The notes: generated from the letters alone by a model not told the origin. A DNA stretch of 64,000 nucleotides from Spirometra erinaceieuropaei (GCA_902702965.1 CACRXP010000029.1:214099-278098); one strand, 5' to 3'. Positions 44,755 through 57,062 are shown, numbered from the stretch's first letter. Numbers and translations: made by a program.

Positions 44755-46560
44755 ACTCAAATTCGAAAACGCGTTTTTGATTAGGAAGGATCACTTTGGT
44801 TAAGTTGCAATGTTGACTATCATGCTACATGGTGCTGCAATATATCAGACACGCTAGGACGTTGGCTTTCGACTGCACTTCTTATCTGTCGTCTGAAAAA
44901 CTACACTCCGTAAAAAATAACAATTTTAGTAGCAAGAATTCTTTCGATGGGAAATTTCATATGCTTCTATTCTTATATACCAAGAAAGGGAGTCCTCCGG
45001 TTTTAGAAAGTTTGAACTATACATTTTCGAAGATCTTTCAATGTCCATTTTGATAACACGGCATCTGTCCGTTTATTAATGCTCTCCATGGAGTATACAA
45101 CCGCATTATTTGAAGCATTTCACAGACCCTATAGAATGTCTTATTAAAATTGTAAGACGGTGTACAGTAGGTGTGCTAACTCAGGAGATGTTAACCGAAA
45201 TTCTGAAATGCGTTTTCTTTTCTAAAAGACTACTTATGAAGGGTCTTAAAATCAATCATCGTGAAGCACTATTCTATAATACCTCAGTTATCTCGAAATG
45301 TCGGCTTTCTAATGAATTTCTTTCCGGCCGCATGCGAAAACCACACCCTGTAGAAAATGGCTGTTTACGTGGCACACATTTTTCTCATCGATTTTTGATG
45401 CCATTAAAAATGTAATTAAATTTCATAGAAAACATGCATAAAAATATTTTCTTCTTTTACTCATTCGGCAGAAAATTACGTCTTCTTCCAATTTTATCCT
45501 GCAAGAAAGTGCATTTTTCGGTATTAAAAAGTTTCTAACCGTGAGGCCGTTCCCTTCACGTTCCTAAACGATACTCATATTTTTCCACCGTGAAGGTAAA
45601 ACATGTCTTTTTATTTATCTGGCGGCCATTTGCACTGTCTTTGCCCTCTTTTAGACTCCGTTTTACAATTATGCATGCATGGCAGAATGCCCATTTAAAA
45701 TACCGATATTCTTCTGAAACTGTTAATGTTTTGCCCGTTCCATTTCTGAATTAGGTATGTGCAGAAGCTAGAGTACACGAAAACATAATGTTTAATATGC
45801 TTAAAAACTGAAAACGTCTATTGGGTGGTAGTCATTTTTGTGGCAACCCAGTAAATGTTTCAAATGACAAAATATACGCACATTTGAACGAAAGCTTGCC
45901 TATCGGCGCGAAATTGCGAAGATTGGCTAATATGACTTCTAAAAATTGATAAGACACCTGGTCCTCTTAAAATAACCTTTGCGTTAGCAAGCTGAATCTC
46001 ACGGGTAAAATCGGACAGAAAATCAATTTTCAAGTCCGGCAAGCATTGTTTATTGAACCTCTCCAGAGTAAACTACTCTCCTTTCAATGCGAAACACACC
46101 TAGAGGCGCCACCTAAGTCTAGGACAGGTATTCGCATAGGAAACTGTCCAATTGTACCGCAATGTCCAGTTTCGCCCAAATGTATAAACATTACGCTTGA
46201 TAAAGTTATGTGAACGCAATTTCTGCACAAGAAAAGGACATTTCATTGAAGGGGCCGGAGGAGCAAGCAAAATGCGCAACCATTAAGACGTTCAACAATT
46301 CTCACATCTGTTTCCGTTTCCAGGTTTCATGAACAGGTCACGTACTGTACATACTGTATTTATTAAGTGACCATTTTTGGCGAGTAAAGGCCAAGCGTAC
46401 GGCCGAAGAGCGTGCATTCAAAAGACAATGTCCCAACCGGTTTTAAATATCATGCGATTATGGTGCATGATAAGCTTTACAGTTCCACCTAAGTACTCCT
46501 TCCTAATCGAAAGCGCATTTCAGAATTTCGGTCAACATTCCATATGATCGGTCGCTGGCA
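44755..46560. mobile_element. Family 2 foldback MITE, decayed and interrupted
   Basis: The left arm (44755-45160) and the right arm (about 46440-46560, ending ATATGATCGGTCGCTGGCAG) match the family 2 copies at 8821 and 49531. The arms are far apart because a family 1 MITE arm lies between them and further unrelated sequence follows it. The outermost left end is lost. Confidence 0.65.
45165..45560. mobile_element. Family 1 MITE, left arm only, nested
   Basis: Begins CAGTAGGTGTGCTAACTCAG just after TA (45163-45164) and follows the family 1 left arm to about 45560. No matching right arm was found downstream, so it is a partial copy. Confidence 0.78.
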
Positions 46561-46564
46561 GTAC

Positions 46565-47250
46565 GTCTATCCTTATACACAGTTGATCGGCGTTTTCAAA
46601 GAGGCGGTAAGCCCACCCAGTGAAGAAAACGTGTTTTATTTGCGACAGGACGGTCCTGAAATTCTGCTGAAACTGCCATTCCGGGAAGTGATCCTTTATA
46701 TGTCCGGAAGTCGTGATGCATTACAGAGTGCATAGGCTACATGGAACCGGAAGTAATTTGGACTATAGGAGGTATTTGCGGTTACAGTCTCGTATACGTT
46801 CAACAGCTCTTTCACCGGCAACAGGGTTGTGATCTAGTAAAACCAAAAATAGACAATGAGAACAAATGATTCCTAGCATATAGGCATAAATTTTCCATCT
46901 GCCTGACACCGATCGTGTGTCCTCAGCACGCTTTCTAAGATTTCTCCATGATAAGCGGGTCTAAAAAGGGTAAAAGTAACAAAGAACTTCGATCCTCTGG
47001 CAAAATCAGTGCGCACGGTAGAGTCATGCTTTTATAAGTCGTTTCAGAAAGCGATAAGCGGTCTGGATCCTTGTCTGCTCACCTCAACCCGTCAAATGCC
47101 TTCCGTCGTCAAAAAATACTGACCAAAACCCTAGAACCAAAACATAATGTTTTGCAGAACTTGAGAACTTAATTTCTGACGCAAGGAGTTCAGAAGACGA
47201 TCACTAGCCATTGAACGCAATGTGCTTAGCGTTTGTCTCTCTTTTCACAT
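46565..47250. other. No recognised gene
   Basis: A 63-codon + frame starts at 46544 in the MITE end; no support for it. Nothing else seen. Confidence 0.4.
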
Positions 47251-47301
47251 ACAAGCGGCCACTTGAAGAAGAAGACACGATCGCCGAGACAAGAGCTTTA
47301 T

Positions 47302-47346
47302 TAGCCTGACGTTTCGGATTCCTGCTCGAATTCATCATCAGAGACA
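47302..47346 (-). ncRNA. Hammerhead ribozyme (type I, PLE family A)
   Basis: Minus strand: CTGATGA (47335-47341) and GAAACGTC (47308-47315) are intact. Stem II has one A-C mismatch next to its base. Helix I AGGC/GTCT is intact. Confidence 0.78.
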
Positions 47347-47444
47347 AAAGCAGATAAAGGTCGTTCATGCATAAGGGGCTGCAGTATTTATAGGATGCAG
47401 TCTCCATGCTACCGCATACCTACGAGCAGTCACGACTCCCCCCT

Positions 47445-48506
47445 TCATCGGGGATCGTTGCACGTGGCGTGATGGTCGATATTCGCGTCGTTAATTGCTG
47501 CAATTTCATCACGTGCGTTGGATGTTGGTGTGATGATTGCTCGACCATCTGACACGCTGACCCGGGTGTTGGGAAGAGTGTTCATCAGGGCGCTCCCCGC
47601 GTGGCCAATTACTCCGCCTAGACGAAGTCTCAGCACGCTGTATTGAATGGGAAGATCATTGCACTTGTTAATAGACTGGGGGCCAGTGAACCATGACTCA
47701 AGCAGCTCCCGGCTCACGCGGTTGTCAACTCTTGCGAGAATTTCGGCCTCGTCAAATTTGAATGTGTGGCCAGAACCCGTCGAACGAGCCGCAACTTGAG
47801 AGCTGGCGTCATTTCTCCGCACTGCTGCAGCGTGTTCGGCCATTCGCGTTCGGAGCCGTCTTCCGGTTTCTCCGACGTAGTTGCTTTGTCCGTAACTGCA
47901 CCAAATCCGATAAACGACTCCAGAAGTTTCTTGCCGTGGCAGTGGGTCTTTCGGTTTCATCAATTGACGCCTGGTGGTTGCCTCCGGCCTGTGTGCAATT
48001 CCAACCCCAAGTGGTGTGAGAAGACGGCCAACAGCTTCCGAAACGTTCTTGACATATGGAAGCGCTCGCCAAACTTTGGTGTCCCTGCGGTTAGGCCTTT
48101 CGTCCATTTTGCGTATGCACCGGTTGACAAAGTTGCGCGGGTAGCCATTGGCTTTGAATACCCGTCGGAGGTATTGTAGTTCAGCAATTTTGTCTTCCGG
48201 CTCACTGCAGTGCGTTTCGACGCGCCGATAGAGCGTCCTTACACAACTTCGTTTGTGTCTGATTGGGTGGTTGCTGTTGAAGTTCAGTACTTGCATCGTA
48301 TTTGTCGTTTTCCTGAACACTTTGGTCTTTAGTCCACCACAATCCTTGCGGCATACGAGGACATCCAGGAAGGCCAGCTTGTTGTTCTCTTCCTCCTCCA
48401 TCGTAAATTGTATGTCCGGGAAGACCGTATTCAGACGTTCCTTGAATGTCAGCAGTTGATCCCGTTGCCAACCTAAACAGGAAATAAGAACAGAAACCGC
48501 TTGCAA
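47445..48506 (-). pseudogene. Penelope-like polyprotein, C-terminal part with GIY-YIG endonuclease
   Basis: One open frame of about 353 codons without an ATG at its start. The first dozen residues come from the inverted tail, so the true protein begins near RDQLLTFKERLN, just after the lost RT catalytic motif. Residues 44-50 read LAFLDVL and 64-70 FRKTTNT, the conserved PLE post-RT block. The linker has ALPYVKNVSEA at 138-148. The GIY-YIG domain runs from GVVYRIWC (186-193) through NYVGETGRRL (199-208) to the AEH at 213-215. RELLESWF at 256-263 closes the domain; residues 281-353 are Thr/Ser/Asp-rich. GIY-YIG in PLEs acts as the integration endonuclease. The loss of RT motifs A-C makes the copy dead. 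Confidence 0.92.
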
Positions 48507-48850
48507 TACAGGAGGCTTTGATCAAATTTCGTGTGAAATTAAGGTTAGGTTAAAGATAAGGATCAGGGTTAAATAAAGGATTAGGCTTAGGAGGGCAGAG
48601 GTGAACACTTTTCCCAACATCGGAGTCGGTGCGTTAGATGGTCGAGCAATCATCACGCCAACATCCAACGCACGTGATGAAATTGCAGCAATTATCGACT
48701 CGAATGTCGGCCATCAAGCAATGATCACACCAAGTGCGACGATCCCGGATGAAGGGGGGAGCCGTGAATGTTCATAGGTATGCGGCAGCTTGGCTACTGC
48801 ATCCTATGAATACCGCAGCCCCTTGTGCAACAACCACCCGTTTCTGCTTC

Positions 48851-48898
48851 TTTGTCTCTGATGATGGATTAGAGTGACAGTCCGAAACGTCAGGCTAA
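48851..48898 (+). ncRNA. Hammerhead ribozyme in the inverted tail
   Basis: CTGATGA (48858-48864), a 5 bp stem II (GGATT/AGTCC) and GAAACGTC (48884-48891), then AGGCTAATAAA. It faces the opposite way to the ribozyme at 47302. Confidence 0.8.
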
Positions 48899-48984
48899 TA
48901 AAGCTCTTGTCCCGGCGATCGTGTCTCCTTCTTCAAGACTCCTTCTTGGGACTCGTCTTTTCGCTTCTATTGACATGCAGCCAC

Positions 48985-49528
48985 TGTCGGTGCAAAATGC
49001 TTAATTTTCTATCATTGCATTCGGCTATGCCGAGGTCTATAGAAAATTCACTTAATATTTATGAAAGATTTTTCGTTCTAGATCTTTGATGACAACTTTA
49101 TGTCGATTAAGACTAGTCAAAGTTGCGAAAAGCCCTGCTAGCATGACAAACTTAAGATAATATAATGAACTGTCACCTACCGTTAGATGAGGTGACTACA
49201 CGTTTTGGGGAAAATAATCTGCAACCATTACTCTGGACATGAAGATTTGGAAAAATTTTCAAAGAAGTTGTTGTCGTCTGGGCTCTACAAATGTATAAGT
49301 TTACAAGCGTAATCTGTCATCATTTATGCAAAGACTAAATCAAGGAGAATCCAACGCTCCAACAGGTTTTTCACGTAAACCAAAATTTTAATTAGCAGAG
49401 ATTTTCTGTCACCTGTTTTGACATCTGCGCCGGATTACAGACGCGACTGGAGTCCCTTTTAAATCAATCATGTATGTTTGCACTTCCAAACTGTCATTTC
49501 CTAATAGCATAACGGTCAGAAAACGAAT
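48985..49528. other. No recognised gene
   Basis: AT-rich spacer. Nothing seen. Confidence 0.4.
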
Positions 49529-49530
49529 TA

Positions 49531-50513
49531 CAGTGAGTGACTGGTCTCATGAGATTTTAGCCGAAATTCTGAAATGCATTTTTAATAAGGATGGGTTACT
49601 AAGGTGGCAATGTAATATTGATTATCTTACTGCATATCGCTATGATATGCCGGACTCGTCAAAATGCTGGCTTTTGAATGCACCTCTTTGCGAACGCCCG
49701 TATAAACCACACTCGGTGAAAAGTGCATGTGAATTAATCAGTTTGCATTTTCACAGTGCTTTTTGATGGCCTTCTAAATTTAAATATATTTTATAGAAAG
49801 CGTGCGCAAAATACGATTTTTGTATTATTTGGTAGCAAATCACGCCGACTTCACATTTTATACTCGAAGAAATAGTATTTTTCTATTGTAAAAAATTTAA
49901 CTTATGAGAGTTTTAAAGACCGTGCAATGTCCATTCATACAGCATCGTGTTTGTGTGTCTTTTAATGCTCCTCATAAGGTATGCAACATATTTCGGTCCC
50001 GTTGCAGACTCCTATGAGCTTAGTATACAATCGTCTTAAGGGCCTAGCAGAATATGTGATTTTCCTTGCGCGGGGAATATTTACTTTTAGACCGGAATCG
50101 CTAAACGCCGACGCAGCAGCCGACCCGGATCAAAATTATTCGGAAATTGGATAATTGTTCAAAACTTAAATATACCCTATCTTTGAAAATAAAATATGAA
50201 GTCGTCGTACTTGTTTGCTGATTGTAGGCGAGCATATATTTGTGTGTGTTTTCCATAAAACATAGCTACATTTATAAAGCCACAAAAACCAATGGGGCAT
50301 TGCAAACTGCTTAAGTATCCACGTGTAACCGGGTGCGGTTACTGCAGGAGATCGGAAGGAAGTGCATTCGGAAGCCAACAACATGACGAGTGCGAAATAT
50401 TATGGGATTATGCCGCATGATAATTAATATAACAACCATATTTAAGTAATACTCCTCAGTCGAAAACGCATTTCAGGGTTTGAGGTAATATTTCATGAGG
50501 TTGGTTGCTCACA
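49531..50513. mobile_element. Tc1/mariner-type foldback MITE, family 2
   Basis: CAGTGAGTGACTGGTCTCAT at the left after TA (49529-49530). The right end is decayed (GGTTGGTTGCTCACAG) with no clear TA, so its position is uncertain by a few bases. Long inverted arms as at 8821. Confidence 0.85.
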
Positions 50514-52040
50514 GCATGGCTAAAGGCTTCATTGTTGGTCATCATTAACACACCTCTCCGATAAATGCAATAAATAAATGACATGGGGCCGGTCAAATGC
50601 TGCGTTGGAACAAGCTGTCCCTAAGCCAGCGCGCACGTCTGAGCAGATAATGTTGGAAGCCGGAGATCGAGCGTCAAGTGCGCGAAGGGCGTTGAGATGC
50701 TTCTGCGCGCGTACCGCAAAAAATTGTTCTGATTATGCGACGCATTTTCTAGTTTTAAACGGTCCGAGAACAATGCACAGCCGAGAGTGGGATTGCCCTT
50801 CCCTAGGATGTGCCAAACCAATGTGGACTGCCTCAGAGTGCAAGACAGTTTTCCAACAAGACTTTTATCCGGCAGCCAATCAACCGGGTTGCAGCGAACG
50901 CACCGGTCGTCACAGCCGAAAACCCTTTTCGGCTAAATACGTGGGGATTAACTTTTCTGATTGCTTACTGAACGGTTGAGTCATTGCAGACTTCCAAACT
51001 TGTGAACAGCAGTGCGGGAACTGAACTTTGCTTTTTGTTAGTGTCTGGTTTGATTAAACTAGATAACTTGGTCGGCAGTTGAGTGATGCGGAAAATAAGT
51101 CGATCCCATCGCCGATAGCGAATGTCAAACTGTTAGTATGTTGGCAGCCGAAAAGTACGTACTTTGGCCAACTATATGCTGAAGGAGGCAAACTGATGAA
51201 GCATCGAAAATACCCAAAAAATCAATGCCAAACAAAGAAATATGACAGGAGGGGACAAAACTGGAGAAGTCCGCATGTTATTTTCCCTCATACCAAAACA
51301 GTACTCCCTACTTTTCCAGAAAAATGCATAAATGTTTCGTCGAAACTTGTCAACCCAAAAAACTCAATATTTTGATTTGAATACTTATGCAACTTTTATT
51401 TTCGGGAAGCACTTTTGTTGACATATCCGCACTATGAAGACTAGTGAGAGTGAAAGGCATTTTATTCTGAAATTGTCACCTGAAGATATGTTCATATGTT
51501 TTGGCATACAAGATAGTAAGATAGTTATGCAGACGTCTTTAGTTAGAGCACGTTCTATGTAAACAGTCAAGTTGGAAAATGCAGTCAATATTTCCAAACT
51601 ATCCGAATCAGTTGATAATTTAAAATATTAAAGATATTCCTGCAGTGAAGATGGAGAGGACAGCAATTTTCCTCAAATATTTTTATTAGATAACATTTGT
51701 CCCCTGATTTGATGGAGGAATTTTTTTACTTGCATGTCGACGCCATAGCTAGAATTTACAGTAGGTACGACGTGTGTTCTCGCTGAATACGATCAGTAAG
51801 ATTGGCCCGCACTTCATCGACAAAGAGTCAGTAACAAACGATATATGCGGTTATAAGTGTTGCAATCAAGGTAATACTTGATAAGTTCTCTCTTCGGCTT
51901 CGACAGTGCTTATTCTTAAACCATTCCGGTGTCACAATGTGTCCTTTTTTCGCCATCACTTGGTTTTATTAGTAGATGTCTCGTGTTTTTAAGAGGGCTC
52001 ACTGACTACCATTAAACAAAACAAAATAGATACCCAATAA
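50514..52040. other. No supported gene; one 133-codon frame
   Basis: A + frame at 50578-50979 (Cys/Ala/Arg-rich) has no recognised domain and an opposing open frame. The rest is AT-rich, presumably the 5' flank or a 5' intron of the receptor gene. Confidence 0.4.
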
Positions 52041-52062
52041 ATTCAGTTTTTCTACATTTTAG

Positions 52063-52077
52063 GATACCGACGGCAGA
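52063..52077 (+). promoter_or_regulatory. 3' splice acceptor and 5' UTR start of the receptor gene
   Basis: TTTTTCTACATTTTAG ends at 52062: a pyrimidine-rich tract with AG, 15 bases upstream of the ATG. It may accept a cis-spliced 5' UTR exon or, as known in flatworms, a trans-spliced leader. The sequence alone cannot tell which. Confidence 0.6.
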
Positions 52078-52671
52078 ATGAGGATGCGGTGTAACGTTGT
52101 GCCGGTCCAATTATTTGGAATACTCCTACCACTCATAAATGTTTACCTGGGTCTCCACGCGATCCCTTTTTGCAGTGCCACAGATGCCTTCACCAACCTG
52201 ACCTCAGACTTCTCAATAATACAAGGCAAACAGAGCTCGATCGGGGAAATTGAGGAGTGGACACGCTCCTGCCGGAGTTTGCCTGATCACCGCATGGACA
52301 TTGTACGGCTGAAGTTGCAGGGTTTCGTCTTCGAAGTGACTTCTGTCCGAAAGGTGGAGGAAGACACGTATATAAAACGAAAAATCGCGAAACTCACGAA
52401 AGCATATAACCACCTCCTGTTGGACGCGCAGTATACCTCAAAGATGATTACAGTTTTTCACCCGCTTTCCATCCAATCAAATATCTGTAAACTCTTCCAG
52501 TCTCTGCGCCCGCAGGATCACGCAGTTACCAGTATCCTCGTCATCAACGACTTTGGCGCTATGGTGGATCGACCCATACACGATCGACTGTTACACCTTT
52601 TCTTTCAAATCACTTCCTCCCTAGGCCTACCAACAATAACCTGGATGCCCAACAGAATAGGGGACTTTGAG
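52078..52671 (+). CDS. Receptor ligand-binding domain protein, first coding exon (ionotropic glutamate/NMDA receptor-like)
   Basis: Encodes 198 codons, ATG to the donor GAG|GTGAGT at 52671/52672 (phase 0). Residues 1 to about 32 form a signal peptide with the hydrophobic run FGILLPLINVYLG. The rest resembles the start of a bilobed amino-terminal domain of ionotropic glutamate receptors: a stretch TSILVINDFGAMVD, then HLFFQITSSLGLPTITWMPN, corresponding to the strand, helix and LP-x-hydrophobic-x-W block of NMDA receptor subunits (GluN2-like). The open frame continues 37 codons beyond the donor into the intron without meaning. The protein would be a secreted or membrane receptor at the cell surface. 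Alternatives: another LIVBP-fold receptor. The pore and transmembrane parts lie beyond the window. Confidence 0.72.
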
Positions 52672-52888
52672 GTGAGTTACATACTCACATTTGAAACAAA
52701 ATGCTTAAGAGCCGGAAGATACAAAGAAACCTATGAGGTTCCCTTTCGAAAAATGATTCATATACGTTTTTGCCATCGATAACTCTGTTCATGTTAGAAA
52801 CTATCTGCAAAAAGAGGATAAAATTCTTAAATAATAGTCACATGACAAGATTACATACGGTCTCGTCAACGTCTCGGAACTCAAACCC

Positions 52889-53647
52889 GTTAACAATCGG
52901 GAGATGGCACCCAAAAAAATCCGAAATAATACGTTTAACAGTGGACTCAAACGCCTTCAGCTATATCAGCGGTTGAAGGCCTACCATCACGCATTACTTA
53001 GACTTTCCGCGACGGCCTAACATGGGCTGGCCGAACGAACATCGCAGGAGGTTACATGAACAATGGTCGCTGTTACCCAACCTTCCCCATCGTTACATAC
53101 GTACACCTGAATATACGGCATACATTTGCATTATGACAGTTTATTACAAAACAAAATAACTTTTAAATAGGATAAGTCTGCACAACATGGGACAGGAACA
53201 GTTCCGAGGCATCTGTCAAAGACATGGCATTGAGGCCAAACCAAAGACGATACTGTACTTCGTTTATGTGAGCCCACACAGCTTGACCACATACAGGGCC
53301 TCCTTCGTGGAGTTGCCTTTTCATTCTACACCGGTATGCCTCATTGGCAGGGTCCTTGAAGTTCTTTGAGTGGTTAACAGAGAAATGTAGATAACCTTCT
53401 AAGGGAAAACGATTATACGCCTTCCACTCGTCCGTTACCACTATACTGCCTTTGACGAGCCATTTTTAATAACGAGACGGAGAGCGGGCCAGCATCGATC
53501 ATTCAACTGTTCGAATAAGGCTTTCTGTCGGCTAATATCGTACATCCCGACCAGCCACCACACGTAAAACCCCTATTACCACCTGTCCCGTAAGACAGGC
53601 TGCTTTGGTTAGGCGGATTTTTTGGGTGCCATCTCCCGATTGTTAAC
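52889..53647 (-). mobile_element. Merlin-type transposon relic (internally deleted)
   Basis: Terminal inverted repeats of about 34 bp: GTTAACAATCGGGAGATGGC at 52889 and its inverse ending at 53647. They enclose 759 bp with a transposase fragment on the minus strand. No clear target duplication was found. It lies in the large intron of the receptor gene. Confidence 0.78.
53163..53560 (-). pseudogene. Merlin/IS1016-type (ISXO2-like) transposase fragment
   Basis: The minus strand reads VGMYDISRQKALFEQLNDRC near 53550-53490, a frameshift near 53465, then VVTDEWKAYNRFP with YLHFSVNHSKNFKDP. The D in TDEW and the VNHS.NF.DP block are typical of the DDE core of Merlin transposases. The third acidic motif region is not typical, and the N-terminal third is absent. 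Dead copy. Confidence 0.8.
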
Positions 53648-54350
53648 CTCATATCAAAAGAAGAATTACGCCCTAGAAACGGCGGTGTAGCAAACCCCAA
53701 TCTGTTCCGTTTTTTGAGAACAAGGGGTAGATCCCGCCATCAATCCTCGATCCCCTCAAGATGGGATGAAAGGGCTTTTTTGATTATGGCACGTAGGAAG
53801 CTCTTGCGTAAGAAGAAGGCTGGTCGAGCACCGGAACAGTGGTTTTTTGTCCTGAGCATTCGATCTCATGCAGGAACCTATTGCCAGAGTAGGCAGCAAC
53901 AACAAAACAAACGAAACTGATGGGGTTTGTTAGCCAATCATCGAGGGATGGCGCAGGACTGGAGGTGACTACGCAGGGAAACGGAAACAAAACAGCTTCT
54001 TAGTTTTCGCAGCGGCCATCTGGTGGGTCGCATACAAAGCAGTACGCAAAACGCTCTTTAAATAGATCCAGACCTGTTTCAGAAAACTGGAGGAAAAAGC
54101 AAATGAGGTCCGTTATTTCTGCGCTCGTTTATGCAGAATGGCCATCCGGGGGCATTTATAAATCGCTGTCTACGCGGTCGCCCTCCATAGGACCCCAACA
54201 GCAACATCACCAAGGATATGGCTTTCTGTGCAATATATTAGGAAACGTTTCAGAAGCGACCGGGTGCATGTTGTGGAAGTGGGTGTAGGAATTAAACACC
54301 GCCCCAAAGCCGTCATGTGCATTAGCGTAATAAAAACGCATACACGAGCA
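53648..54350. other. Intron sequence without recognised features
   Basis: Short frames on both strands, none recognised. Confidence 0.4.
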
Positions 54351-54352
54351 TA

Positions 54353-55315
54353 TAGTAGGTTGGCTTAGTCATGAAATGTCAACCGAAAGTCCGAAATGCG
54401 TTTTCGTTTGAATACGATTAACTAAATAGGGTTGTGAAACTAATTAACTTGCACCATAATTTTATAATAATTCAGTTACCTCAGGATGTTGGCTTTTGAA
54501 TAAACTCCTTCCCGGCTGCCTGAAAAAGCTCTACTCTGCAAAAAACGACTACTTATGCAGCATGCATTTTTCTCACGGATTTTCGATGCTCTTAAAAATT
54601 CAATTATGTTCATGAAAATATGTATAAAACTATTCGTTCTTTTGCTCATCCGGCAGAGAATCACGTCTTCCTCCAATTTTATGCTCGAAAGAAGGGTATA
54701 AATCTATTTTAAAATAGCTTCTAAGTTTGAAATTTTTTAAGATCGTGAAATGCCCGTTCATAAGACCTCGTGTCTCTGCAGTTAGCAATGAAGCTTGTAG
54801 TTAACAATATGGCTCAAATCAATTCCTCTTAATACCGCAGAGAAATAAATGGTTTTCTATACGCGGGAAATATATGGCTTATAGTTTGGATGCCCTGAAT
54901 GCAAGTGTAATGGCAGGTCGGATTCAAAGTTATTCGGGGATTGAAAAAATTTTTGAAAACCTAATAATACCCCTCCTTCGTGTAAAAAATCGGAAAGAGG
55001 CGTAATTTTTTACCGAATCAGTAAGAGAATGAATATTTTTATGCATGTTTTCCATGAAATATGATTGAATTTTTAAGGGCGTCAAAAATCAGTGAAAAAA
55101 ATGCATGCTACACAAGAAGTCGTTTTTTGCAGTGTATAGCATTTTTAGGCAGCCAGGAAGGAGTTTATTCGAAAGCCAGCATCCTGATGTAGCTGAATTA
55201 TTATAGAATTATGCTGCATGTTGATTAGTTTTGCAACCCTACCCAATTAATCTTTTCCAAACAAAAACTCATTTTGCAATTTTGGCTGACATTTCATGAG
55301 TTAACCTACCTACTG
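54353..55315. mobile_element. Tc1/mariner-type foldback MITE, family 1 (intronic)
   Basis: 963 bp between TA (54351-54352) and TA (55316-55317). The left end TAGTAGGTTGGCTTAGTCAT is mutated; the right end, read inverted, is CAGTAGGTAGGTTAACTCAT. Long inverted arms. Confidence 0.9.
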
Positions 55316-55317
55316 TA

Positions 55318-56805
55318 AGCTGACTGAGAGGCCGGGCAACTAATTATCACAATAGACTGCGCACACAAACGAAATGGGTCATGAAATTAAACTCGCAGTC
55401 ACCAATATAATCACCCTCACCGGAAACAACACAGTTCGAGAACTGATTGTTGCATGGACCTCGGATGTGACTGAGTCAATCGATTTTTCGATCTGATGCC
55501 CGCGTACAAAGTCCTGCGCAGCCACCTCCGGTCTTGCGTCGCCCGTCAGTGATTGGCTAGCACGCCTTAAATGTCCCCTGCGCCGTAGTCGCAACTGTCT
55601 CCTACGATGGACTCCCGCACGAATTCGAAAGCTCAGAACAATAAACAGACCGTTCCGACGCTCGACCAATCTTCCTCTTGCTACTGCATATTTCCTTCGG
55701 AAGCCCCTGAAAATACTTTCTAAAAGACATACACTTCCCATAGAAACTGTAACGGTACTTTTTACAAGGCAGTCACGAGGAAGACGCGACCGCTCATGAC
55801 AGTGTCTACGAGGCATCACTAGTTTCGTCTGTTTAACATGAGCAAATGGGTCAAGTTGTACTTATGCACGATGTCTTTGCCCAAATTCCCAAAGCACTAG
55901 CTCATATAAGGAGAGAAGAAGGACAGAATTCATAGACCCCTACTCCAGCCGGTTCCCAGGGAATTTAAGCGTAGGCTTCGTGCATAAGTACAACTTGGCT
56001 CGCCTGCGTGCGTGAAACAGCCGCATCACACGCAAGGCGACTGTTGACGCGTCTTAGAGATTACATCGAACGAATACCTACTTCTCTGCTAAGCGGAAAT
56101 CCCGTTTGGACTGCATCTGGTTTGGTCTTCTTGTGCAGATCAAACGGCCCCGTCAGCCGCCAGTGGCCCTCTCGAACATCCATGTACGAATTTCTTCAGC
56201 TCCTGACCAAGAGACCCCATCCCTCGCCTGGTGGACTTTTGTGGTTGTTCCACACCGCCGAAACCCGGATGAGTAATACCCGGACATAGAGGCTGGTGAT
56301 TAACGTTTTGGAAACTGCACTGAGAATAAGAAAAACTGACGGACATGTCTTACGATTATGCCGAAGCAGGCTATCGGTACCGCCAGTGGGGAGGAAAAGT
56401 CGGAGTTGTCATAAAGTGTTCTCTACTGCATGAATATACTGCCTCTCTGCTGTGAAGGTGTCCCACTTAGTAAATAAATTCAGCATCTGCAAGTCCAAAA
56501 TATGGCAAAACGAAAGATTTATCTGTTGCCAGGGGCCATGTGCAAAAGCGGTGATTTAAAAATAGATAAAACGCAGTTGCCTCAGCCGGTCAGAAGCAGC
56601 TGCTGTTGCCGATAATTACATTTAGGAATTAGAGTCTTGCCTGGAGGAAATTTAAAAAAAAAAACTTTAGGTACCTGGTCTAGCCTAAAAGGTGCCTTGA
56701 TTTACGAAAAATCTCCAATCACTCGAGAATCGGCCGAGCTACATCACCCAAAACTCCCAACCAATAATCGACTGCTTAACTTTAATCAAAAACATATACA
56801 AAGCG
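55318..56805. other. Intron sequence without recognised features
   Basis: A 146-codon minus frame at 55379-55819 is Arg-rich and unrecognised. A poly-A run lies near 56652. Confidence 0.4.
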
Positions 56806-57062
56806 TATGGCTTATGGCTGAGGTTAATTCCTCGGGGGAGCAACTGTACTGAAAAAGAATAACTGACAATATTTATTTCCACGAGCCCGAGAAAGAAATA
56901 AAAAGACTTCACAAAGGCTGTTGCCTGAGGGAGGTCAAGGTGCTTTAAGTTAGTCATCGGAGAAAAAATGCGACAATGTAATACTTGATAGAAGCGAACA
57001 GGTGTGTTCCAGGTAGCAGTTCAGAAGATGAAGATGCGATCATTGGAACAATAAATTTATTT

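Larger units (their letters stand above)
47264..48975 (-). mobile_element. Penelope-like foldback unit, best-preserved GIY-YIG copy
   Basis: A unit of about 1.7 kb with a minus-strand tail at the left (hammerhead 47302-47346), the longest PLE frame of the window, and at the right an inverted tail (48470-48945) with a second hammerhead on the plus strand, extending to TTCGCTTCTATTGACA. Flanks are GCGGCCACT (47255-47263) and GCAGCCACT (48976-48984), a possible target-site duplication with one mismatch. Confidence 0.88.

Noticed and set aside
50578..50979. 133-codon frame as a host exon
   Set aside because: No recognisable domain, and a competing frame lies on the other strand.
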